Assembly (NCBI RefSeq): GCF_036669915.1
Contig: NC_089313.1
Location: 2,414,085-2,478,084 of the forward strand
Origin: Pocillopora verrucosa
Taxonomy: Eukaryota > Cnidaria > Anthozoa > Scleractinia > Pocilloporidae
Length of the DNA: 64,000 bases
Direction of reading: 5' to 3'
The notes under the pieces were generated by a model. The model ran no database searches. It saw nothing but the letters and a program-made list of their open reading frames with translations, and was not told the DNA's origin. The position numbers were made by a program, and so were the translations under genes. This document shows positions 48,202-64,000 of the stretch, one piece after another; the stretch's first letter is position 1, and each line of letters begins with the position of its first letter.

Positions 48202-51200
48202 TGGCAAAGGAGGTTGAAAAGTCAGCCATTGAAAGAAAAATATATTTAAAAAAAAATATTGACTAAAAAAGTTTCTCAGACTAATTACTCCATACATGTG
48301 ATATCAGTTATCTGAGTACTGATATTTGACCTTTCTGTACAAAACTTTAAAGTTTGGGTGTACGACAATTCTGCTATCTGGATGTTGGAGGCAGTGTAGT
48401 ATTATGAAGGTTTCATAAGAGCAAAGGACAAAATGAGTTACATCCAAGGATAGCAGTGCGAAAAAGTTATGGTATGAAATATTAGCTATAACAAATAATT
48501 ATTAATAATAATTATTAATATATTTTGAACTTAAGATTATCATAATTATTATTATTGGCTGGCTCACTGTCAATGATATTTTAGGAAAAAAGTTATTGAT
48601 GCTGATTAAAGGCAAGACTTCATTTACTTTTTAAACTAAGTTCATCATTTGTACAGTGTAAATATCAGGAGAGCACTTTGACATCAAGGATTGCTGGTAT
48701 AGAATCTAGGCCCCTTTTGGCATCCCATTTCTGGACACCTTTTTTAAGGGTCCAGAACTAAAAATTGGACACCTGAAAGGAGGGAATTTTGCCCACCTCC
48801 AGAAAAAGGACTGTTGTCAAGATGACTCTCTGTGGAAAGAGCAAGGGTGTGCCTTGTGATGAATTACCAATACTTTGATCACAAATTTTATCAATCACTG
48901 TTTATTTATAAAGTTATTACACTGAAGGAAGATTATTTAGTCTAGTTTCTTTGACCAAAAACCTGCACATGCCACAAAATTTGGTTGGTTGGGTTTAGTT
49001 ATTGCCATGTGTCACAAATCAGACATACTCAATCAAACATGCACCTTTGTAATGAAGCTACTGATAAGTAAAACTAAAGTTTTCATGCTTCAATTTTCTT
49101 TATGTGGTTGGCACAAAATTACAGGTGACTTGGTTGTTTCTAAATAACATTGATTGATCAACCAGGAACTTGGAGCCAAGCTCAGAGATTTTCACTTCTT
49201 TGAAATGATCATTACTAACAACTCTTCAGCGAAAGATAGATGAAAAATGCATACTATTATATGCCACAGTTTTCTTTAATTGTGTGCTTAACTATCTTTT
49301 ACATTTTCCAGGAAATATGTAGTCTTTTAAAACTAAATAGCTTTATGAGATGTTCTATTCCTGTCTGCAAAATAATATTTTCTCAGTTTGGTCAATTACT
49401 TTGCCAACTGAACAGTTCACATTATTGAAAGTTTATTGTCAACCACATAGATTGTGGTCACAGTTTGCATTAATTTATTGAGTTAAATAGTGTTATTTAG
49501 TCGGCAGGCCGACTTTTAGTATTATTAATTGTAACTTCTTACAGTAATTTTAATTTATAATTGTGTCCAGTCATGTGATGCTCAATTTGAAAATGGATAA
49601 AACTGTGGAACAGAGATCTGATTGTGCATTCTCCCCTCTAGCTGCTTCACATTTCTTTGTAAATTATTTACTAGAATTTGGTGTTAAATCAAGTTAAAAA
49701 CTTGAATCAGATAAATTTGTGTATTCTTGATACTGGTTCACTGGATAATGTATTGACATTGCAGGAAGAGGTTACATGTAAAACAGTTATGGAAGTTAAA
49801 GGGTTAAATGCAAGTATTGAAAGTAATTTTTTTAAATCAGGTCTAAATTCTTTAACAGGTTTCTTTAGTCTTTCCAATCTGTGTTCTGTTTCACAGCTCA
49901 GAAAACCATGATCACCAGATAAATTTGTGAAATTTTTTTTTGGTTCCAAGAAAAAGCAAATCAGACAACAAAAACCCGAATGACAAACTGCAAGTGTATT
50001 TAGGAAAAGTTTTGAGGTCTGCTTGTGTGTCCTGAACTTTATGGTCATGTGATTGTTCAGGATACAATTGACTTATTCAAGTCAAATCAAAGTGTTTGTG
50101 GTTTACTTAGTATCAATGTAACTGTGATTATGATACATGATGTTTGGTGTTTATCAAGCTTCCCTGCTGGTGAAATTTCATCTCTCTTTGAGCAGGTAAA
50201 CCTCAGTCTAAATTTTTAACCAAAAACACCTTGTCTGGTCTTGAAGCACTTTAAGGCATTAATTAGAAACAATCCCATGTGATATTTAATGATCTGGTAA
50301 ATATATGCAAGACTCTAATTTTTTTTTACCCTAGCTGGCCGAAACTGGCCGTAATGGAAATTATCTTGGATTAGTTCACTCTAAGAGGTTTTAAATATAC
50401 TGTAAGACTCTCTAATTGTACTAACTTTGGATGGTAGACTTTGTTGTCTGCATGTTGAGAATGAGTGCAATAAATCAGTGACACCTGATATTTACTACCT
50501 TTTGATATTTTATTGTCTCATCAACCCTCGTGATTTACCTTGTTTTTTTCAAGAATCTGTGTGGGCATGAAGTTATCATCAGTTTGTTTTACATTTCAAG
50601 AACTCTAGCAGATAGCTTCTTTCTTTCCATCCCCCCTAACTCCATACCTCCCTTCCCAACCCTTCTAAGTACTCTCTGGATTACTTTCTCATACTGTATT
50701 TTTTACACTGCTATTCAGTGGTATGGAGTATACAGTCTCCATTTTGGTAGGGGAGGGGAGGGCTTGGTCTTAGTAGTTGAGTACTCTATTGATCATTAGC
50801 AAACCTAACATGCTAAATTTATACAATGTCATGAGGGAGCAGAGATGGTACAGAGGAAAGAGTGCCTGACTCCCATTGCTGTGGCTGAGTTATTCTCAAA
50901 CCCGGTATCATGTGGGTTGAGTTTGCTGTTGGTTCTTGTCCTTGTTCTGAGGGTTTTCCTCTAAGTTCTTCAGTTTTCCTCCCCCCACAGAAACCAACAT
51001 TCCAAATTCTATTTCAACCTGGAGAAAGTGGACAAGAAGAGCCACCTTATGGAATGTTCACTGCTAAAATTCAGTCCATTCCCCATTAAGCCACACGTGA
51101 AATTGCAGATATCAAAGAATCAGACATTGCTCTCTTAGTGTTCTTTTATTGAGGGTGGGTACATGTACACATAAATAACTGCAACGTAAGAAACTTTGAG

Positions 51201-52032
51201 TAAAACATGACACTCTCTCTACTAGAGAACCACAATCTAAGATAATAATAACTTACACTTGCACTCTGTACCCTGTAAATATCATACCCTAAAAATCACT
51301 CTTAACAATGTGGTTTTGAAAAATATCTCCAAATGCAGTGTTTTATGGAACCATTTCACGTCTATGCAAATGTAGCCCACCTGAGGGGCAAATGAAACTT
51401 ACCTGAGTAAACATCAAAGAAACAAAAAAATCACTTTCTACTATTTTTTCCAATGGTTCGGCTTCATTTGCATGGACCTGAAATGGGTCTGTCTACTGAT
51501 AAATATTCTATTGACATATACAGCAATGGTAAAATGTATTAATTATAACTTGTTATTATTTGTACATTTAAAAAAAATATTTGGGCCAGCTGCATGCCTA
51601 ACCCTTACACATGAAAGCGTGCTATGAAAGGAGAGGTGCCTTGGGTACCTCTGATTCATTTGTCAATCAACTGTCATGGCATGCAGACCTCTATATTCAA
51701 AACAGCTTGAGCTGCAGCCAATCTAAAGGGAGTGAACAGACAGAATTAATTTGTTGAGATTTACATTTCCTTCATCCAATCAATGTTTATTTGTTACAGT
51801 GAATTTGATATTCAAATGATCTGCTTTGCCATGGCATAACATCACCACAGCATAATTTGCATTTGAGCTGAAACCAAGGGGCAGAGTCAACCTATTTATA
51901 GTGTGCCTTTTTTTTTAACATGTATCTTCTCCCTGTAATATCAATACATTATCTAGCAAATAGGTAGAGAGAACACTACTTGTGGGTGTTAAGGGCTGAC
52001 CAGTATGGTAGTGAAGGTAAAGAATGTGGAAT
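48202..52032. other. Intergenic region between zinc-finger gene and TDH
   Basis: It holds the presumed 3' UTR of the zinc-finger gene, an AT-rich palindromic stretch at about 48490-48560 and a SINE at 50840-51085. I see no further gene; open frames are short and unsupported. Confidence 0.5.
50840..51085 (+). mobile_element. SINE with tRNA-like head and conserved C/T-rich tail
   Basis: A degraded tRNA-like start (GGTACAGAGGAAAGAGTGCC, then TTCTCAAACCC) is followed by 'tcatgtgggttgagtttgct', 'gttggttcttgtccttgttc', a C/T-rich stretch and 'aaaccaacattccaaattct'. I recall this order as a common coral SINE. Confidence 0.6.
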
Positions 52033-55455
<3,423 letters not shown>

Positions 55456-57195
55456 TTCTGTCCAAAATCAAAAGGTAAGAACGATATGATATGGTACACC
55501 TTAAACGTTGAACTACGGTGGTTACGTGACTGCTTTCCGTGGACTCATGAATTATGTGCGTTTGTTGTGCCTTGGGGCGTTAAGAGGGAGTGCAGGGGGT
55601 GTGTTAATTCAATTGACCAATCACGAGTGAGAAGAGGTTATTGAAATGATAGTGCTCACGTGCTCTTTACTATGAATTCATAATAACATGCGTGATCTGT
55701 GCGTGAAAACTATATAAGCCACAAGCTTGATTTAGAAACCATAATTAAAAAGTCAAAGTCATCTTCTTTATAATAAAGTTCGGATATAACGCGCGCCGTC
55801 ATTGGTTGAAAGAGGGTGCTCTATGAGAGTATAGAACATGGAGCTTAACTAAAGCTGTTATTCCATATGTTAAATTGAACTATGTCCGACCTTTTCTGGG
55901 ACTTTTCTCTAATTTTTTTTTCTTTCATTGAAAGTGAAATTTCGGAACGGGCGAGTCGGTAAATAGCAACAGAAGAACCAAACAAAGGTGTGTAAACGTG
56001 CTAGGCGCCGTAATTGACGTTATTATAACGTGAGCTGAGACGAAGATCCTCAAAGAGAAAACGAAATGGACAGTCCGAGTTTTGAAGGTTTTCACACTTC
56101 AGTTAGATTGCAAGCTTACGTACGATAATGATAATCAAACACAGCGAACACTTGTGTAGTATATATAGTTTCGTGTTCAAAAACAAAACAACAGAACAGG
56201 AATGATGATAAATATAGACAAACTGGCATAACTGTTAAAATTCATACTAATTATGACGGTGTCAGAGCGACCGTGATCAAGCTGAGTTTCATTCATAAAA
56301 CACACCCTTGAACAGTTTGTTTTCTAATTGTCATGCGAAAAAGCTGGCGTTTTTTCATGAGCCACAATTCGCCCGGATTTCACTGAACATTTCACCTTCA
56401 GGTTCTGTATTAGAGACTAAAAAACTTCAGGCAAAAGCGTCAAATTCGACCTGCCGAACTATTACGTTTGTAAACTATTGCAAAATGTGAACATTCGTGG
56501 TTTGACATTTTTGACAGCTTTATTCTCGTACAGCCAATCAGAATATTTGAACCATTCTAACAGGGTTCTGAGTGGCTTATTGTAGCGTGCTTTATGAGGG
56601 TATAAAGCTTGCTAACGACACTGTTGTTCGCTTTGGAAATTAAGTTTGTTTTGAAAATTGAAAGTAATGCATGGGGAATTTAACGGATTCTTCATCATAA
56701 AACAAACAGAGAAGCCTTGACTGTGCTCTGTTCTGTTGTGAAGCACTTAGGAACCAGCTAGAGCTCTCAAGAAGTGGGGAGAAACATTCGAATAAGTCTC
56801 GTGTTTCTCTCTACACCTCTTTCGTGCTCTAGCCGCTCACAGAGCACATTCAAGGCTTCTTTATTTGTTAAATCAAGGTGTCCATGAGTTTCCTTATTGG
56901 TTAAAGTAGCTATGTAAAGATCTTTTTATGCAGGTTTGTGCATATTATGCGTAAATTTGACGACAGGGTTCTTTTTCCTGTAACTCTGCGTGCCTTTTTA
57001 CACAAATGAATAGAGGTATCGCTTTTGGAGAATGCTAGGCGATCACAGGATTCATTTTTCCAAACTTCTTTGAAAGCTGGTGTCCAGGGTCTGAGGATAG
57101 ATCGCCTAACAGGGGCATGGAACCAAATCACGCGACTTGTCTCCTACAGTTTTCTACTTCTTCCTTCCCGAAGCAATTTCCCTGCTTAGATAAAG
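55456..57195. promoter_or_regulatory. Divergent intergenic region between TDH and PPT1
   Basis: About 1.7 kb separate the two start codons. A CCAAT box (about 55618) and a CACGTG E-box (about 55657) lie near the TDH side. Repeats with 'tgctctatgagagtatagaa' (55820) and 'tgctttatgagggtataaag' (56588) and a 'ctcgtgtttctctctacacc' element (56795) occupy much of the rest. I did not find a TATA box near either gene. Confidence 0.4.
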
Positions 57196-60100
57196 ATGGA
57201 TCGTAGCACTACCTATTTTTCCGTAGTTCTCGCTTCATTTTTGGCTTTCTGCAGTGCTGATGGCAATGGAACAATACCTGCAATAATCTGGCATGGAATG
57301 GGTTAGTTTACAAGGCTGAATATAATGAAATGATCCTTAGCGGAAAAATATTTTTAAGTGGCAATTTGCAGGCCTGTGGTGACGTGAATTTCGCTTTCGG
57401 CATGATAGCCAGTTGCCTCGACCGACTGTTCGATTGTTTTAATTGAAAGGAAAAGGATAGAAGTTAATTTTTACTTCGTAAAAGGAAGGTGATTATGTTT
57501 GTTTTTGCGAAATGCTCATTGTCGTTCCGTGGCAGGGAAGGTCAAAGGAATTTAATTTCGTTCTTCTTGCTCGTTGCGTTGTTGAAAATATTCAGTCGTC
57601 ACCCGTGAATAGCTAAAGATTTGGTTTATTCAATGTGCTCAACACACTCTAAGAGCCAGTGTTTTGCATTTAGTGACATGTGTAGCAGTGACATAACACT
57701 TCAAACAAATTATTTCTGGGGAATATTTGTCTTTGGTCTTATTTGCTATCTCGAGCATGCGCATGGAAATCAATTTTTGGCCAAAAGTGTGCAATATAAT
57801 GCAACACTCAAATAGAGGGAATTTACCTTCATGTAACAAATCTGAATCTGAGACTGAATCTTTCACTACAGGTCAATATTTTAAACCTCCTAACCCCCTC
57901 CTCTTTCAAAGTCATTGGCAGAAATTTAAGTGAAAGGAAGCACTGCTTACAGCATTTCAAAACCATTGATGGAGTCCTCTTGTTTATCAAAAGGGGTGAA
58001 TTCTGTCATAGATTCATATAGTTTTGTATGATCTCATTGAAGATGCAATGCAATATACAATAGGCAATAATTTCGAAAATCCAGACTTGACACTTCACTG
58101 TACAATACAAGTAAATTTGCCAACTTATGCTGATTTTTTTGCACGTAGGTGATTCATGCTGTAACCCCCTGAGCATGGGATCAATCAAGACAATGCTGGA
58201 AAATAAAATTCCTGGTATTTATGTACGGTCGTTGATGATTGGAGATTCAGTCATACAGGTAAGGTCATGTTAAAAAAAAAATCAGTTTTCTTTCACCATC
58301 TTCCTTGGCATGCAAACCTTAAATGGAAACTAGATAAAGTTAACAGGACCACAGTACAGTGTTGAACAAATGAACACAGCAGAGAGAAACTCAAGGCAAT
58401 CAACAGTCATTCAATACAGCTTAACTAAATGTTTTTATCACTGAAATACTCAATACTCATTGAAGTAAGCAATGGCCATGGCACAGTAGAAGAAACAATC
58501 AGCTTGCTGATACATACTATACACACAAACAGGTTCAAGAATAGGCGCGTGTGCTCTCTTGTCAACACCAGCATGCATGTGATTTTATATGTGTACTTAA
58601 TGCATTTTACAGGCATATTTAGTCTCTTTATCATTGACCTGCACAGTATTTCTCAAAGAAATCTTTTTTTATCAATAACTTGGCTGTGACAACAACTGCA
58701 CTTAAAAGTGATGTTTCTCTTATTTCAGGACACTGAGAATGGCTTCTTCATGAATGTTAATGACCAGGTACTTTATAATTTTTACAGTTCATTTTTAGTT
58801 CCAGCTCATTCAGTTGCAACATTTATTGAATGATGCATAAATTGCCAAAATTTCTTGAACAAACTTTTTATACAATGTTTTACTCAGAAACTGGTTCTAC
58901 TTAGCTTCTATTTAAAATGACTGTTTGCCTCATTTTGTATTTATGGTGCAATCAGGATTTGCATTTTGTTAAAATATTGTTGTAGGATTGACTGTTTTCT
59001 TAGCTAGAGTTTTTTCACTGTTTATAGTTGTGTTTCCCCTCACTTCCTTTTTTTCTGTGTGAATGTAATCACCAATCATAGATTTGGTGCAAAATATTTT
59101 CTCAAGGAGAAGAGACTAGGGGCACTAGTCAACAGAGGGAGAGAGAAACAATGATGATAATGAGCAATAATATTATTCCTTTACATCCTAGCATCAGTAT
59201 CCATATTCTCCCCACTCTTCTCTTTACACTTTCTTTGGTACTGACAAGGAGAATTTGTTTAACAATCAATGCTTCTTAGGTTGGCAATTGTTTTGTTAAT
59301 TGTCATGATTTTAATGAACAATTAATGTAAGAAGAATGGAGATGCTGATAACTTTTAGAGCCAGTTTATAATGGTAATTGAACTGAGTGGAGTGCAATTT
59401 GGGCTGAAATCATACGTGTGATTCCAAAATTGAACGAGCGCGCAGCGCGAGTTCGATTTGAAATCAAAAGTATGATTTCAGACCAAAATTGCACAACACG
59501 AGGTTCAATTGCCACTTTATTACATCCATTTTGAAATCGCCCAAATACAGGACTTGGTCAGTTCAAATATTTTATTAATACAATACTGAGCTGGTTTGAA
59601 ATTAAATTCATCCATTTTTTGGGAGGAAAAAATAAGAGTTTTGGAAACAAAAGTTGCAAAATTTGCCATATGATACTCCATGTCTTTCATCTTCCTGCAA
59701 TATGATCGGTTACTTTAAACAAGCCTTGAAGTCTGATTGGTTGTTTTGTTTTTAGTGTAGCCTCCTCACTGGCTGGGGAAAAGATGCGATTTAAAGCAAA
59801 AAATGGTGCAATTTGTGAATAAATCGCACCAATTAGAGCCAATCAGATTACAGGGACCATCAGTGATTTCAAAATGGGTGTAATAAAAAGGGTTACTGGA
59901 AAGAAGGCAGTAAGGAACCAAAAGGATTGGTAGACCTAATTTTTGGTTTATTATTTAACCACAACACTGCCTGAAATTGAAGTTTTCCTAACAGGTCAAA
60001 CAGGTTTGCGACAAAGTTGCTAATGATCCAAAGCTGAAAAATGGATACAATGCACTGGGGTTTTCACAAGGAGGACAGTTCTTGTAAGTACAAGTGCTCA

Positions 60101-63100
60101 TAAACTGTTTTCTTTTATTGCACCCTACAGTGGATATTTAATTAATGTCATATCTTTGCTGCCTAGAGTCTATGGTTGTAATTTTGTCCAAGTGATTCCT
60201 TAAACAAAATTATTTTCTATTGTAAAGGTTGCAGAAGGTGGAGTTGTAAATTTACATCAGTCACATGAATCAAAGATTTTGTCAGCATCAAACATGCATG
60301 TCTGTTCTTAAAAATTGTCAGATTAATGTTAACATTATTAAATCAAAATTTGTACCATAATGCCCATAATTTCTTTAGTTTCATCACTTTTCTGCTTGTT
60401 TTTGTTTCTTTTTGTTTTGTTTTTCTAAGGCGTGCTGTTGCTCAGAGATGCCCTAACCCTCCCATGCTGAATTTGATAAGCTTTGGTGGACAGCACCAAG
60501 GTGAGAAACTCACGTTTAACAAATGTTGTTTAACTCTTCATTAATTTTAGAAACAAGTGAAATTCATTTCTTGACCTTTCACTCTTTGTGTGCAGGTGTT
60601 TTTGGATTTCCTCATTGCCCTGGGGAAAATTCCACCATTTGCTCTGTGCTCAGAAAGTTACTTAACTATGGGGCATATAATTCGTGAGTTAACCTTTATA
60701 TTTGATTGTTCTAGTGCTCATTTTGTTCTGTCAGTTTTATTTAGCATCACTTGGGAACACTGACTCCAGAGAAAGAACTTGCAAGAAATGTTCATGTATT
60801 CAAGTAGAAGGTTTAAATTTGTCTTTTTCAAACTGTTTCTCTGAATTGTCACTGAATGATTATCCCTTTCACTGTCAACATCAAAACTTCGGATCAATAT
60901 CAGTATCTGGGCAACTGCCCACCTACCCCTCCCCTAACTCAGCAACAGTCAATTGACAACAAGTTAAGGTTGATGTTGGGTTAGGGGAGGGGTAGGTGGG
61001 CAGTTGCTCAGATGCTAATATTGATCCAAAAATTCAATTCTCCCCACTTCCTTCTTCCTTAAATTTCATAACATTTCAGCTCTGAGAAAATGATATTCAA
61101 TCAAATGATATCCCTAGGTTGTTGTTTTTGTTTCTTTTATCACCTATCTGCCTGAAAATGAAGTTATGTTTTATAAGAAAAATTACTTTCTATTGCCACC
61201 TGGATGTGGAAGGGGTTTGAACCATACCATAGAAAATGCAACTGGCTAGAATACATGAAAGCCTCTATATTTTGTGCTGAAGAAGGTGATTATGTATATT
61301 TGATAAGTTACAGATCTTATTTGTATTATTTATTGTCCATTTCCTTATTTTTTCCCTTTTCCCCATTCCTTTACAGATGGATTCAAAAGAAGTAAGTATC
61401 TTCTCTAAGTCATTAATATTATTATCAAGATTTCAGTGAGAGTTCACAGCTGAAAGAACACTAAGAACTTCAAGATTTTTTATTTGTGTCTGATTTGCTG
61501 GGAAGAAGTGCATTTTGACAAAGGACTGATGCTCAAAACATCAGCTTTGAAACTCTTTATGGTGGCCAATTTATGTGATCAACTCAGTTGAAAATACATA
61601 ATTATCCTGTTATACTCTCTCACTAACTAAAGGCAGCACTACAGTTTTTTCAGAAACGTACCCCCTTTATTTATTTGTGTCATTTTTTAGCCTTGTTCAA
61701 GCAGAGTACTGGCATGACCCTCTGAATGAGGAAGAGTACAGAGAGAAAAGTGTGTTCCTGGCTGATATAAACCAAGAAAAGGTGAATAGATTCAATCATG
61801 GTTTTTAAAATCAAAACTACAGCCTCTACCTGATAAGTTTGAGTACTGTCTTTACCTCATTGCTGGGTAATACATGGATATTATAGAGAAAGGTTAATAC
61901 ACGCTAATTACTTCTGAGAGTTAAACCCTTTAACTACCAAGATCTCATCAGTAATTCTCCTTACTGTCTCCCATACATTTCTTGTGATGTTAGTTTGGAG
62001 AATTTGGTATTGGATCAACTTGGATCAACTGGATCATCATTATAATCTCCTGACTGATATTTTTCTTTATTCTCATCACTTGTCTGCTTGATATTGTATT
62101 GATATTGTAAGGAGAAATTCTGTCTTGGTCACTCATGGGAGTTAAAGGTTTAAGAGTTATATCATCCATAGTGAAAAGGATTTCAGTTGAATATTGTATG
62201 TTTGGTATGGTATGCTGTTTCAGAGGAAATTACCTTTTATTGATTTCATCTGAGAAATGGGCCCTATTATTAAAATTAACAGGAGAAGATTCCTCAGTAT
62301 AAAGAGAACCTGATGAAATTAAAGAACTTTGTGATGGTCATGTTTGGCAAAGACACCATGGTTGATCCCAAGGAATCTGAGGTATGAGCTACTTCCATGA
62401 AGATAGGGATTCTAAGGGGGATGAAGTGATCTGTCTTGAAATCCACAGGCTAACTGATTTTAATTTTTACATACCTTTCTTCTGTAATTGGAATGTGATG
62501 GTGTTTCATATTTTTGAAAGTTTTATATCAACCTTAGAAAAGATCAGTAAAACTAGTAAAGACAACAGTTCAAAATAACAGTTCTTTGAGTCAAATTACT
62601 CTCATCAGTTATGTTTACAATCAATTGCAGAACAGGTTCTTAAAGAGCTATTTATATCTTCTTTTTCCTTATTGCCCTGACAATGTTGCTTTTTTTTAAC
62701 TCTCTAGTGGTTTGGTTTCTATAAGCCTGGTCAGGGTGTGGAGAAATATACTCTGCAAGAGAGTCCATTGTACCAAGAGGTGGGCAACTCTGCTCTTTTT
62801 TTAAATAATCATATTGAGGGTCTACAGGTAGATACGAGTCATGTTAGCATCTTCCAAGTTTGGAAAAGTACCTACTTCAAAGATGGGTCTAGAGTGAAGA
62901 AAGCAACTTAAATTTGCAAAATTTTTCTTATTCACAATTAACTGTTGAATTGTATTGAGAAAAATAGAGACAAGTCTGTTTGAATGGAAGTTTTCACCAA
63001 TTAAAACTGTCTCATCAAGGTTGCAAAAATGGAACAAGACAACTTTTTCATCCTGACTACTTTTTGAATGTCAAATACAACAGAAACTACATTTGACCAT

Positions 63101-63294
63101 TTCCAATTCTACTCAGACTGTGACTGTGATTGTGAAATATTTTCTATAAATTGTTTCCTTTCATATTGTAGGATTGGCTTGGACTAAAGCAAATGGACAA
63201 AGACAACAAACTCCATTTCCTAACTGCAGATGGGGATCACCTGCAATTTACTGAAGAGTTTTTTAATAAACAGATCATACCATTTTTGAAGTAA
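57196..63294 (+). CDS. PPT1: Palmitoyl-protein thioesterase 1
   Basis: Eleven exons: 57196-57301, 58149-58258, 58729-58767, 59995-60083, 60430-60500, 60596-60683, 61377-61391, 61691-61781, 62283-62381, 62708-62779 and 63172-63294, 903 nt for 300 residues. The enzyme removes thioester-linked fatty acyl groups from cysteines of proteins being degraded in the lysosome. It shows a signal peptide ([18 protein letters not shown], cleavage near residue 20), [15 protein letters not shown], the alpha/beta-hydrolase nucleophile Ser109 in [27 protein letters not shown], likely Asp231 in [13 protein letters not shown], and His283 in DGDHLQF. Length and motifs match the animal family (human about 306). 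Exon 7 is only 15 nt. Sequons such as NGT (24) and NST fit a glycosylated lumenal enzyme. Introns carry MITEs. Confidence 0.97.
59150..59360 (+). repeat. MITE-like repeat copy, PPT1 intron 3
   Basis: 'catcagtatccatattctcc', 'cactcttctctttacacttt' and 'caaggagaatttgtttaaca' match the TDH intron copy at 52240. Confidence 0.55.
59516..59887. mobile_element. MITE with 23-bp terminal inverted repeats, PPT1 intron 3
   Basis: The left end (59516-59538, TTTATTACATCCATTTTGAA...) and right end (59865-59887) are reverse complements with one mismatch. A related flank at 59380-59515 with its own short palindrome around 'gcgcgcagcgcgag' may be part of a larger element. Confidence 0.65.
60891..61027. mobile_element. 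Short inverted-repeat element (foldback), PPT1 intron 6
   Basis: Two arms of about 48 bp (60891-60938 and about 60979-61027), containing 'ctacccctcccctaa' and its reverse complement, flank a 40-bp spacer. Near-perfect pairing indicates a recent insertion. Confidence 0.75.
61500..61615 (+). repeat. Interspersed repeat, sense copy, PPT1 intron 7
   Basis: 'gactgatgctcaaaacatca', 'actctttatggtggccaatt' and 'gatcaactcagttgaaaata' match, in reverse orientation, the repeat in intron 1 of array copies A, C and E. Confidence 0.5.
61925..62155. mobile_element. MITE with TTAAACC-type inverted ends, PPT1 intron 8
   Basis: It begins 'ttaaaccctttaactaccaa' and ends 'catgggagttaaaggtttaa'. The interior 'aaggagaaattctgtcttgg' is shared, inverted, with the element at 52470-52712. 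Confidence 0.6.
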
Positions 63295-64000
63295 ATTCAC
63301 AAGATGGTTAAAGAAGCTCTACACTCTGTTGTTTGAACAGTTAATGATTTTTCATCAGACAATCATACGACTGTTGACTGTTTAGCCCTTATTGCTTAAA
63401 AAAGTACTGATTAATGATGGTTAGATGATAGAGTGTTTGTAAATGCGTGACTGAGTATTTTACATTTTTGTAGAATGATTTTTTGATACTTTGATAGCAC
63501 TTGAGATCACATACAGACTAGTGTTAGTTACTTGTGAAATTTAAAGTAGAAAGGAACTACAGTGTAAACAATCAAAACTAAGATACATAAAAATTTTATT
63601 TCTATATTAACTAAATACTTTAACTTTAAATAATACCATAGCAAATTAAGGAACAATTTTGCCAAATCTTGTTCCAAATAAATACCTTAACTTTGGTTTG
63701 TTTTAATGTAATTTATTCAATGCAGTTTTATCTTATAATATTACTATATCTAGAGCCTTATTGCCTGTAATTAAAACCTGTTTTTAAAGTGTTTTACAAT
63801 GTTAAAACTTAAGTGTTTCACAAATTTTGTTTCCACTTTTAATTGACAATTTCTTAGCTTGAGTGCAAATAACCTAAACAACCTCCCTCTCTCTTGGGCT
63901 CTTTGATCCCCCCTTTCTCTACCCCCCCTTACATTTTAATTTTCTAGCAACAATCTTATCAAACTTGCATACTGGACCCCTCTACATACATAATATGGTT
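63295..64000. other. PPT1 3' UTR and downstream sequence
   Basis: AT-rich, with AATAAA-type signals (for example near 63677). No further gene is visible before the window ends. Confidence 0.5.

Overview
This is an animal nuclear genome window: AT-rich, with spliced genes, GT-AG introns, metazoan C2H2 fingers and many interspersed repeats. Several repeats (a tRNA-headed SINE, a second SINE ending in a conserved C/T-rich tail, short inverted-repeat MITEs) look like those I associate with anthozoan cnidarians, so a stony coral or close relative is my best guess. That rests on recalled repeat signatures, not on a database search.

Layout. (1) Positions 1-355, minus strand, hold the edge of an unrecognised coiled-coil-like gene. 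(2) From about 470 to 19.2 kb lies a head-to-tail array of a small multi-exon gene family that I cannot match to any characterised family. Each product has a short charged N-terminus, a proline/valine-rich stretch, a juxtamembrane motif of the form C-x3-C-x2-C-x4-5-WYDLxGKG, and a C-terminal membrane segment in its own last exon. I resolve four probable genes (copies A, B, C, E), one orphan first exon (D) and one decayed copy (F). (3) Two diverged relatives follow: one on the minus strand (19.3-21.3 kb, copy G) and one on the plus strand (27.8-30.5 kb, copy H). All share exon phases. Array copies and G also share a promoter layout of CRE-like site, inverted CCAAT box and a TCAGTG initiator. 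(4) About 22-27.7 kb and 31-39.7 kb are gene-poor. (5) At 39.8-48.2 kb a plus-strand gene encodes a protein of about 1042 residues with two C2H2 zinc-finger clusters. A LINE fragment sits in its second intron. (6) At 52.0-55.5 kb, minus strand, is mitochondrial L-threonine 3-dehydrogenase in six exons. (7) At 57.2-63.3 kb, plus strand, is lysosomal palmitoyl-protein thioesterase 1 in eleven exons.

The right-hand genes are unrelated housekeeping or regulatory genes whose introns carry MITE and SINE copies. The left half is the unusual part: a locally expanding, recombining and partly decaying family of predicted tail-anchored membrane proteins. Gene models were assembled by hand from splice signals and reading-frame continuity. 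Exon phases add up exactly for A, B, C, E, G, H, the zinc-finger gene, TDH and PPT1.
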